The notes beneath the pieces were generated by a model, which was not told where the DNA came from, searched no databases, and was given only the letters and a program-made list of their open reading frames with translations. Positions 1 to 5,020 of a stretch of 6,069 bases of DNA are shown here, piece by piece. Position 1 is the stretch's first letter. Every line of letters begins with the position of its first letter. This DNA comes from Sphingomonadaceae bacterium. GTDB lineage: Bacteria > Pseudomonadota > Alphaproteobacteria > Sphingomonadales > Sphingomonadaceae. The stretch spans positions 1 to 6,069 of the forward strand of contig JAFARM010000156.1 in assembly GCA_019245455.1 (NCBI GenBank). The letters run 5' to 3'. A program made the translations under genes and the position numbers.

Positions 1-171
1 GACCCGACCAAGGTCGTCCGCACCGCGCTCCAGGACGCGGCGTCGGTCGCCTCGCTGCTGATCACCACCGAGGCCGCGATCACCGATCAGCCCGCCGACG
101 ACAAGGCCAGTGCCGGCATGGGCGGCGGCATGGGTGGCGGCATGGGCGGCATGGGCGGGATGGACTTCTAA
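1..171 (+). CDS. groEL: GroEL chaperonin (60 kDa), C-terminal fragment
   Basis: These are the last 56 residues of GroEL; the 5' part lies outside the window. GroEL is the cytoplasmic ATP-driven folding chamber that works with GroES. The fragment opens with [27 protein letters not shown], the highly conserved equatorial-domain end of the family. It finishes with the Gly-Met-rich flexible tail ([14 protein letters not shown]) and Asp-Phe before a TAA stop. This tail is disordered and projects into the folding cavity in known GroELs. No truncation or frameshift is seen. A strong hairpin terminator follows 28 bases after the stop, as expected for the end of a groESL operon. Identification is close to certain; only the N-terminal extent and copy number cannot be seen. 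Confidence 0.97.
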   Translation, partial: DPTKVVRTALQDAASVASLLITTEAAITDQPADDKASAGMGGGMGGGMGGMGGMDF

Positions 172-199
172 GTCACGCTCGCTGCCGGCTGACACAGGG

Positions 200-230
200 A
201 GGGCCGCGGTGCGAACCGCGGCCCTTTCTG
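200..230 (+). terminator. Rho-independent terminator after groEL
   Basis: A perfect 10-bp GC-rich stem (201-210 with 215-224, GGGCCGCGGT / ACCGCGGCCC) is closed by a GCGA tetraloop, which is of the stable GNRA type. It extends by one A-T pair (200/225) and is followed by TTTCTGTT. It lies just downstream of the groEL stop in the sense orientation. The T tract is short, but the stem is very stable. Confidence 0.88.
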
Positions 231-296
231 TTGGATTGGCACCTGTTGGATTCGGCGCGTGTTGGACCAGCGCCTCTTCGATCGGCGCCGGACACG

Positions 297-325
297 AAAA
301 AGGCCGCGGCGGCTGCCGCGGCCTT
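297..325 (-). terminator. Rho-independent terminator of the minus-strand lipoprotein genes
   Basis: A perfect 11-bp stem (300-310 with 315-325, AAGGCCGCGGC / GCCGCGGCCTT) has a 4-base loop. Read on the minus strand, it leads into a run of five T (complement of 301-297). It starts about 30 bases past the stop of the minus-strand lipoprotein gene and faces the groEL terminator, so the two convergent transcription units are separated by back-to-back terminators. Confidence 0.88.
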
Positions 326-354
326 CGTTCGCTTCCGCTGCTTACGACCGCGGA

Positions 355-720
355 TCAGGGCTTGGTCGTGCTGCTCGACCCGCTCGCGCTGCTGCCCTCG
401 GTCGCTGCAGTGCCGCTCGGCGTGCTGCTGGAGCTCATCGCGTCGCCGCCGGTCTTGCTGGTCCCCGACGATCCGCCGGTGGATGTCGTGCCCGAACCGG
501 CATCGGTCGCGCCGCTGGCCGGAGCCGAGCCCGCCGCGCCGCCGCTGGCATCGGCACCGGCACCGGCAGCTCCGGCCGTGGCCGGACCGGCTCCGGTGGA
601 CGCGCCGGCATCCGGCGTGGTCGTCGTCGTGGTCGAAGTCGTCGTGTCGTCGGCCTTCTTGCCGCAGGCAGCGACGCTGAGCGCGGCTGCGGCGGCCAGA
701 ACGGTGATGGCGATACGCAT
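355..720 (-). CDS. Small Thr/Ser/Gly/Ala-rich lipoprotein (hypothetical)
   Basis: The 121-residue product starts at the ATG complementary to 718-720, chosen because AAGGGG lies 6 bases upstream (732-727) and because a signal peptide begins right there. An in-frame ATG 12 codons upstream would put charged residues before the signal. Residues 1-18 (MRIAITVLAAAAALSVAA) form a lipoprotein signal with lipobox V-A-A-C, and Cys19 is the predicted lipidated residue. The mature part begins GKKADD, continues with a Thr run (about 26-35), and is then almost entirely Gly, Ala, Ser, Thr, Pro and Asp. No folded domain is recognisable. Asp at +4 or beyond does not argue for inner-membrane retention, so an outer-membrane-anchored disordered spacer is a reasonable inference. 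It is the last of three lipoprotein genes and is followed by a terminator. The function is unknown. Confidence 0.8.
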   Translation of the reverse strand: MRIAITVLAAAAALSVAACGKKADDTTTSTTTTTTPDAGASTGAGPATAGAAGAGADASGGAAGSAPASGATDAGSGTTSTGGSSGTSKTGGDAMSSSSTPSGTAATEGSSASGSSSTTKP

Positions 721-752
721 GGGATACCCCTTGGTTGGCGTTAATCGCACGC

Positions 753-932
753 TCAACCGGGTTGCCCGGCCTTTTGTTCCGCCGATTGCTTCGCCGCGTC
801 ACGCCGCGCGCCATCGACGTCGCTGACCGCCTTGCGCTCGGCGGCCGCCGCGGCGGCATCGGCACCGGGGGCAGGGGCCGGTCTGCGGTCGCAGGCGGCG
901 AGCAGGAGCGCGAGCGCGAAGGCGAGCCTCAC
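753..932 (-). CDS. Very small lipoprotein, GTG start overlapping mlaA stop
   Basis: This 59-residue reading frame begins with GTG (932-930) inside the mlaA stop codon, giving a 4-base GTGA overlap that implies translational coupling. It reads (M)RLAFALALLLAACDRRPAPAP and then an Ala-rich, charged tail (about 25-56, with EKR, DD and KQ residues) ending QPG. The signal is short but typical: Arg2, then a hydrophobic core 3-11, then the lipobox L-A-A-C with Cys14 as the likely lipidated residue. Asp at +2 after the Cys is the classical inner-membrane retention signal in enterobacteria; whether that rule holds here is uncertain. The tail looks helical or disordered, and no family is recognised. 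Without an ATG it is easily missed. The 32-base gap to the next lipoprotein gene suggests one transcript with mlaA. Confidence 0.7.
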   Translation of the reverse strand: MRLAFALALLLAACDRRPAPAPGADAAAAAAERKAVSDVDGARRDAAKQSAEQKAGQPG

Positions 933-1795
933 TTCGGCGATGCCGCCGGCGGCGTCTGCGGCGTCGGCGCGTCGGCGGCGGCCGGCGCGGGGGTCACCGG
1001 TGCGGCGTTGCCGGCATCCTTGGTCGCCGCATCCTTCGCCGGCAGCGGCGGCGCATCGCCCGAATCGTCGTCATCGGGCGGGTTGCCGTCGTAGATCAGC
1101 GACTGGCGCCGCTGCAGATAGGCGGAACGCACCGTCGCATATTCGTCGAGGCTGCCGGCGAGTACGCTGTCGGCACCCGCATCGATCAGGTTGGACCGCA
1201 GGTTGAGCGCCTTCAACCCGAACTGCTCGACGGTATTGATCGTGTGCCAAGGCGTGATCCGGTTGCGAACATAGGGCACGGGATCGACGACCTGCTCGAT
1301 GGCGAGCCCGACGCCCTCGCGCAGCGTCGAAGGCCCGAAGAACGGCAGCATCAGATAGGGGCCCGACGGGATGCCCCATACGGCAAAGGTCTGGCCGAAG
1401 TCCTCCGGCTGTGCCGGCAGGCCCCAGTCGGTGGCGACATCGACCAGACCGGCGACACCGAGGATGGTGTTGATCATGAAGCGCGCGAAGGTCCGCCCCG
1501 CCTCCTTCGGCTTGCCCTGGAAGCCCGCGTTGGCGAAGTTGAGCGGCTCGTCGAGATTGGCGAGGCCACCGGCGACCCCGCGCCGTGCCGCCGCCGGAAC
1601 GCTCGCGCGATAGACCTTGGCGCCGGGCAGCAGCGCGTATCGGTCGAGGCCCTTGTTCAGCGCATAGACCTTGCGGTTGAACTTCTCGTACGGATCCCGG
1701 TACGCCTCGGCCATGCTGCCGGGCTTGCTGGCGCAGCCGGCGACCGCGACGAGACTGGCGGCGACCACGATGCGCTGGACGGCGGACAGGCGCAT
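929..1795 (-). CDS. mlaA: MlaA (VacJ) family outer-membrane lipoprotein
   Basis: The 288-residue product is MlaA, the outer-membrane lipoprotein of the Mla retrograde phospholipid pathway. MlaA forms a ring channel that removes phospholipid from the outer leaflet and hands it to periplasmic MlaC. The start ATG is supported by AAAGGG 5 bases upstream (1806-1801). The signal peptide is residues 1-20, with lipobox V-A-G-C and Cys21 lipidated. Family blocks follow in order: DPYEKFNR (34-41), LDEPLNFAN (81-89), ARFMINTILGVAGLVDVA (104-121), FGQTFAVWGIPSGPYLMLPFFGPSTLRE (133-160), and YATVRSAYLQRR (219-230). Residues after about 238 form a Pro/Ala/Asp-rich tail (NPPDDDDSGD..., then PA/TP repeats) that differs from the E. 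coli protein. No other mla genes are in the window. Reading beyond 1795 is open but runs antisense through the regulator and is not coding. Confidence 0.94.
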   Translation of the reverse strand: MRLSAVQRIVVAASLVAVAGCASKPGSMAEAYRDPYEKFNRKVYALNKGLDRYALLPGAKVYRASVPAAARRGVAGGLANLDEPLNFANAGFQGKPKEAGRTFARFMINTILGVAGLVDVATDWGLPAQPEDFGQTFAVWGIPSGPYLMLPFFGPSTLREGVGLAIEQVVDPVPYVRNRITPWHTINTVEQFGLKALNLRSNLIDAGADSVLAGSLDEYATVRSAYLQRRQSLIYDGNPPDDDDSGDAPPLPAKDAATKDAGNAAPVTPAPAAADAPTPQTPPAASPK

Positions 1796-1876
1796 GACAA
1801 CCCTTTGCTTCTCGCGTCGGCTGCCGGTGCCACATCGCCGCAACGGCGACAAGCGCGAGGACGGCCGCGTGCGCCG

Positions 1877-1905
1877 TTGACCGCATATAAAGCGAAGTTT
1901 ATATC
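1877..1905 (+). promoter_or_regulatory. Sigma70-like promoter of the met operon, possibly leaderless
   Basis: TTGACC (1877-1882) and TATATC (1900-1905) match the -35 and -10 elements with an ideal 17-base spacer. A start 7-8 bases downstream would fall at 1912-1913, on or next to the GTG start of the regulator. There is no Shine-Dalgarno sequence before that GTG, so the regulator mRNA may be leaderless. The promoter overlaps the inverted repeat at 1885-1904, which fits repression. The transcription start is inferred, not observed. Confidence 0.65.
1885..1904. promoter_or_regulatory. Probable operator: perfect 7-bp inverted repeat ATATAAA-N6-TTTATAT
   Basis: ATATAAA (1885-1891) and TTTATAT (1898-1904) are exact inverted copies separated by GCGAAG. 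This is an AT-rich island in a very GC-rich region. Its size and symmetry suit a dimeric winged-helix ArsR-family protein, and it covers the promoter spacer and -10 element just upstream of the ArsR-type gene. Autoregulation and control of the met genes is the natural inference. It could also affect divergent mlaA expression, whose start codon is 90 bases away. Confidence 0.7.
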
Positions 1906-1912
1906 CGACGCC

Positions 1913-2860
1913 GTGACTTCGCCGCTCCCCGTCCTGCGCGCGCTTGCCGATCCGACCCGGCTGCGGATCGTCGCCCTCGTCCGCGGCATCGAACTCGCCG
2001 TGGGCGAGCTGGCGCTGGTCCTCGGGCAGAGCCAGCCGCGCGTGTCGCGTCACCTCAAGATCCTCGCCGATGTCGGCCTGATCGAGCGCGCCAAAGAAGG
2101 CGCGTGGGTGTTCGTCCGCCTCGCCGCGGGGCCGGAGGTGGAGGCGGTGCTGGCGCTGCTCGACCTGTGGGGCGACGGCAGCGCCGCTGACCGAGCGCGG
2201 CTCGCCGACGTCAGGGCCGAGCGCGAGGCGGCAGCCGCGGCCTATTTCGCGCAGCACGCCTCCGCCTGGGACGAGATCCGCGCCCTCCACGTCGCCGAGG
2301 CCGAGGTCGAGACGGCGATCAACGACCTGCTCGGCCAGGGGCCTCTCGGCCGCCTGCTCGACATCGGCACGGGCACCGGGCGGATGATCGAGCTGCTCGG
2401 TCCCCGCGCGACCGCGGCGATCGGGATCGACCGCAGCCCGGAGATGCTTCGCCTCGCCCGCGGCCGCATCGAGGCTGCGGGGCTGGCGCGTGCCGAGGTC
2501 CGCCAGGCAGATATGTACCACCTGCCGCGCCCCGACGGCTGCGCGGACACGGTCGTCCTCCACCAGGTGCTCCACTTCGCCGACGCGCCGGGCGCGGTCA
2601 TCGCCGAGGCGGCGCGCGTCGCCGGGCCGGGCGGGCGCCTGCTGGTCGTCGACTTCGCGCCGCACGCGCTCGACGAGTTCCGCAGCCGCTACGCCCACGT
2701 CCGGCTTGGCTTCGACGACGCGCAGATCGCCGGCTGGATGGCGGCGGCGGGGCTCGAGGTCGTCCGCAGCCGCCACCTGTGCCCGAGCGAGGGGACGCCG
2801 CTGACGGTCAGCCTGTGGCTCGGCGAGCGCCCGCCGCGGGCGGAACGGCGCGCGGCATGA
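1913..2860 (+). CDS. ArsR-family regulator fused to SAM-dependent methyltransferase domain (SahR-like)
   Basis: The 315-residue protein starts at GTG 1913; the reading upstream is antisense to mlaA. Residues 1-75 are an ArsR winged helix: VLRALADPTRLRIVALV (7-23), recognition helix QSQPRVSRHLKILADVGLI (39-57), and wing EGAWVFVRL (62-70). Only two Cys are present (210, 290), and the metal-binding ELCVCD motif is absent, so metal sensing is unlikely. Residues 140-285 form a class I methyltransferase fold: LLDIGTGTGRM (148-158, SAM-binding loop), GIDRS (171-175, acidic residue for the ribose), QADMYHLP (198-205), DTVVLHQVLHF (212-222), and PGGRLLVVDF (239-248). It overlaps metF by 4 bases (ATGA). 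Known ArsR-methyltransferase proteins beside met genes include SahR, reported to respond to S-adenosylhomocysteine. A sensor of SAM or SAH is therefore favoured over an active methyltransferase, but this is inference. Confidence 0.88.
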   Translation: MTSPLPVLRALADPTRLRIVALVRGIELAVGELALVLGQSQPRVSRHLKILADVGLIERAKEGAWVFVRLAAGPEVEAVLALLDLWGDGSAADRARLADVRAEREAAAAAYFAQHASAWDEIRALHVAEAEVETAINDLLGQGPLGRLLDIGTGTGRMIELLGPRATAAIGIDRSPEMLRLARGRIEAAGLARAEVRQADMYHLPRPDGCADTVVLHQVLHFADAPGAVIAEAARVAGPGGRLLVVDFAPHALDEFRSRYAHVRLGFDDAQIAGWMAAAGLEVVRSRHLCPSEGTPLTVSLWLGERPPRAERRAA

Positions 2861-3798
2861 CGCTGTCGCTGCCCGAAATGGCCGAGGCGGCACGGGCCTT
2901 AAACCCGCCGCTCTATGCCGACGTGCCGGGCGACATCGCCGTGTCGTTCGAGTTCTTCCCGCCCAGGACCGAGGCGATGGAGCGGACGCTGTGGGAGTCG
3001 GTCGCGACGCTGACCCCGCTCGCGCCGAGCTTCGTCTCGGTGACCTATGGGGCGGGGGGCACGACGCGCGAACGGACGCACGCCACCGTCGCCCGCATCG
3101 CCCGCGAGACGCCGCTCAAGCCGGCCGCGCACCTGACCTGCGTCGACGCCAGCCGCGCCGAGATCGACGCCATCGCGCGCGACTATTGGGCCGCCGGCGT
3201 CCGCCACATCGTCGCGCTGCGCGGCGACCCGCCCCGTGCCGGCGAGCGGTTCGCGCCCCATGCGGACGGCTATGCCAGCGCCGCAGAGCTGGTGGCGGGG
3301 CTGAAGCGCGTCGCCGACTTCGAGCTGTCGGTCGGTGCCTACCCCGAAGCGCACCCCGAGGCGCGGTCGGCGCGCGACGACCTCGACACGCTGCGGCGCA
3401 AGCTCGACGCGGGCGCGAGCCGCGCCATCACCCAGTTCTTCTTCGAGCCCGACACCTATTTCCGCTTCCGCGACGCCGCCGCCGCCCATGGTGTCACCGC
3501 GCCGCTGGTGCCGGGCATCCTGCCGGTGTCGAACTTCGCCCAGCTGAAGAAGATGGCGGCGAGCTGCAACACGAGCGTTCCCGCCTGGCTGGCGCGGCTG
3601 TTCGAGGGGCTCGACGACAAGCCGGCGACGCGCCAGCTCGTTGCCGCGACGGTCGCCGCCGAGCTGTGCCGGCGGCTGTATGCGGGCGGCGTCCGCGACT
3701 TCCACTTCTACACGCTCAACCGCGCCGAGCTGAGCTACGCCATCTGCCACCTGCTCGGCCTCCGCCCGGTGCCGGCGGTGCAGGAGCTGGCGGCGTGA
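2857..3798 (+). CDS. metF: Methylenetetrahydrofolate reductase
   Basis: The 313-residue FAD enzyme reduces 5,10-methylene-THF to 5-methyl-THF in the cytoplasm, supplying the methyl group for methionine synthase. The length matches bacterial MetF. The TIM-barrel landmarks are all present: VSFEFFPPR (29-37, with Glu32 equivalent to the catalytic Glu28 of E. coli), SVTYGAGGTTRERT (61-74), HLTCVDA (92-98), ALRGDPP (120-126, with Asp124 near the flavin as E. coli Asp120), ITQFFFEPDTYFRF (191-204, with Gln193 equivalent to the substrate-binding Gln183), VPGILPVSNFAQLKKMA (218-234), and FHFYTLNRAELSYAI (282-296). The ATG overlaps the regulator stop as ATGA, which implies translational coupling and fixes the start. 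No strong Shine-Dalgarno is seen. No key residue is missing. The stop TGA shares its A with an ATG (TGATG) that opens the frame crossing the following repeat. Confidence 0.97.
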   Translation: MTLSLPEMAEAARALNPPLYADVPGDIAVSFEFFPPRTEAMERTLWESVATLTPLAPSFVSVTYGAGGTTRERTHATVARIARETPLKPAAHLTCVDASRAEIDAIARDYWAAGVRHIVALRGDPPRAGERFAPHADGYASAAELVAGLKRVADFELSVGAYPEAHPEARSARDDLDTLRRKLDAGASRAITQFFFEPDTYFRFRDAAAAHGVTAPLVPGILPVSNFAQLKKMAASCNTSVPAWLARLFEGLDDKPATRQLVAATVAAELCRRLYAGGVRDFHFYTLNRAELSYAICHLLGLRPVPAVQELAA

Positions 3799-3809
3799 TG
3801 GCCACGACC

Positions 3810-3965
3810 TTCTCCCTCCCCCCCCGTGAGCGAAGCGAGCGGAGAGCGGGGAGGGCTGGGGTGGGGGAGCACGCTCTGCGCCAAGCCTCCGCCCCCGTCC
3901 AACCAACGTCTTCCCCCACGCCCCTCCCCGCTCTCTGGCGCTGCGCGCCAGGGGGGGAGGGAGAA
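3810..3965. repeat. Long imperfect inverted repeat between metF and metH1
   Basis: The outer arms 3810-3824 and 3951-3965 pair perfectly over 15 bp (TTCTCCCTCCCCCCC with GGGGGGGAGGGAGAA). The middle blocks 3842-3855 and 3922-3935 pair over 14 bp (GAGAGCGGGGAGGG). The inner blocks 3861-3868 and 3912-3919 pair over 8 bp (GTGGGGGA). Two arm-specific inserts separate the outer and middle blocks: a GAGCGAAGCGAGC-type sequence on the left, and a self-pairing CTGGCGC-TGC-GCGCCAG hairpin on the right (3936-3950 plus flank). It looks like a dispersed palindromic intergenic element of the kind common in GC-rich Proteobacteria; copy number cannot be judged here. No T tract follows on either strand, so it is not a standard terminator. 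Confidence 0.85.
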
Positions 3966-3967
3966 TG
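3956..3967 (+). promoter_or_regulatory. metH1 ribosome binding site carried in the repeat arm
   Basis: GGAGG (3956-3960) lies 4 bases before ATG 3965, inside the G-rich right arm of the inverted repeat. The left arm CTCCCTCC is its exact complement, so in a folded transcript the site would be paired. The metH1 initiation signal is therefore supplied, and potentially masked, by the repeat. Confidence 0.65.
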
Positions 3968-5020
3968 ACATCGTCCGCCGCCGCCCGTCTGCGCGCCGAG
4001 GCCGCGCAACGCATCCTGCTGCTCGACGGCGCCTTCGGGACGATGATCCAGTCGTACGGCCTGAGCGAGGCCGACTATCGCGGCGGCCTCGATCTCAACC
4101 ACGACCAGAAGGGCAACAACGACCTGCTGTCGCTGACCCGGCCCGACATCGTCGAGGCGATCACGCGCAGCTACCTCGCCGCCGGCAGCGACATCGTCTC
4201 GACCAACACCTTCAAAGCCAACAGCATCAGCCAGGGCGATTACGACGCGGTCCACCTCGTCCGCGACATGAACCTCGCCGCCGCGCGCATCGCCCGCGCC
4301 GCCGCCGACGACTTCGCGCAGGACGGCCGGCCGCGCTTCGTCGCCGGCGCGCTCGGCCCGACCAACAAGACCCTGTCGCTGTCGCCCGACGTCAACGATC
4401 CCGGCTACCGCGCCGTCACCTTCGACGAGGTGGTCGAGGTCTATGCCGAACAGGCCGCCGCCCTGCTCGACGGTGGCGCCGACTTCATCCTGATCGAGAC
4501 GATCTTCGACACGCTGAACGCCAAGGCGGCGATCGCCGCGGTCCTCGACCTTGCCGAAGCAAGGGGTTGCGAGGTTCCGCTGATGATCTCGATGACTGTC
4601 ACGGACCGCAGCGGACGCAACCTGTCGGGCCATTCGGTCGAGGCGTTCTGGTACAGCGTCCGCCACGCGCGGCCTATGACCATCGGCCTCAACTGCGCCT
4701 TTGGGGCCGACCTGCTGCGCCCGCACGTCCTTGCGCTCAGCCCGCTCGCCGACACGCTGGTCATGGTCTACCCCAACGCCGGTCTGCCCAACGACCTCGG
4801 CGAGTATGACGAAGCCCCGGCGACGACGGCCGCCTTCATCCGCGAGTGGGTCGACGGCGGCCTGGTCAACATCGTCGGCGGCTGCTGCGGCTCGACACCC
4901 GATCATATCGCCGCGCTCGGCGCGGCGGTCGCCGGCAAGCCGCCGCGCGTGCTGCCGCAGCCGCCGGCGGCGCTGCGCCTCGCCGGGCTCGACCCGATGG
5001 TGGTCGCGGAAGCGGCGTGA
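3965..5020 (+). CDS. metH: Split methionine synthase, homocysteine-binding subunit (MetH1)
   Basis: The 351-residue protein corresponds to the first module of MetH. It activates homocysteine through zinc for methyl transfer from methylcobalamin. The barrel starts [24 protein letters not shown] (17-40), then [15 protein letters not shown] (49-63), [14 protein letters not shown] (75-88), [21 protein letters not shown] (126-146), and [16 protein letters not shown] (174-189). The zinc ligands are present: Cys244 ([14 protein letters not shown]) and Cys307-Cys308 ([14 protein letters not shown]), matching E. coli Cys247, 310 and 311. The C-terminus [15 protein letters not shown] resembles the linker that precedes the folate domain in fused MetH, so the split lies in that linker. 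It overlaps the next gene by GTGA. The start ATG is set by GGAGG in the repeat. A stand-alone homocysteine/betaine methyltransferase is less likely given the next gene. Confidence 0.93.
   Translation: MTSSAAARLRAEAAQRILLLDGAFGTMIQSYGLSEADYRGGLDLNHDQKGNNDLLSLTRPDIVEAITRSYLAAGSDIVSTNTFKANSISQGDYDAVHLVRDMNLAAARIARAAADDFAQDGRPRFVAGALGPTNKTLSLSPDVNDPGYRAVTFDEVVEVYAEQAAALLDGGADFILIETIFDTLNAKAAIAAVLDLAEARGCEVPLMISMTVTDRSGRNLSGHSVEAFWYSVRHARPMTIGLNCAFGADLLRPHVLALSPLADTLVMVYPNAGLPNDLGEYDEAPATTAAFIREWVDGGLVNIVGGCCGSTPDHIAALGAAVAGKPPRVLPQPPAALRLAGLDPMVVAEAA

Larger units (their letters stand above)
3798..3968 (+). other. 56-codon open frame bridging metF and metH1 through the repeat
   Basis: An ATG overlaps the metF stop (TGATG) and the frame runs 56 codons, MATTFSLPPRERSERR to GGEGE. 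It ends at a TGA that overlaps the metH1 start as ATGA. The peptide is Arg/Pro/Gly-rich and derives almost wholly from the inverted repeat, so it is unlikely to be a functional protein. Its value may lie in carrying ribosomes across the hairpin. It may equally be chance in GC-rich DNA. Confidence 0.25.

Noticed and set aside
757..775. CCGGG-TTG-CCCGG hairpin followed by CCTTTT on the plus strand
   Set aside because: The stem is only 5 bp with a 3-base loop, no plus-strand gene precedes it, and it lies within the end of the small lipoprotein gene.
110..826. Long plus-strand open frame antisense to the two small lipoprotein genes (238 codons)
   Set aside because: It starts inside the groEL tail, runs through both terminators, and gives a Pro/Ala/Val-rich chain without any domain. 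It is an antisense shadow typical of GC-rich DNA.
173..865. Minus-strand frame (230 codons) overlapping both small lipoprotein genes in another frame
   Set aside because: The product is Arg/His/Asp-rich low complexity with no signal or domain, while the overlapping frames have signal peptides, lipoboxes and ribosome binding sites.
1244..1912. Upstream extension of the regulator frame on the plus strand
   Set aside because: It is antisense to mlaA. The ArsR domain begins right after GTG 1913, and the promoter lies at 1877-1905.
1796..2893. Upstream extension of the mlaA frame on the minus strand
   Set aside because: It is antisense to the regulator, whose domains are clear, and the MlaA signal peptide with ribosome binding site sets the start at 1795.
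3810..3965. The metF-metH1 inverted repeat as an intrinsic terminator or attenuator
   Set aside because: Neither strand has a T tract after the stem, and the downstream gene belongs to the same pathway. Rho-dependent or pausing effects cannot be excluded.
3716..4906. Long minus-strand frame antisense to metF and metH1
   Set aside because: The product has no recognisable domain, and the plus strand encodes well-conserved enzymes. It is an antisense shadow.
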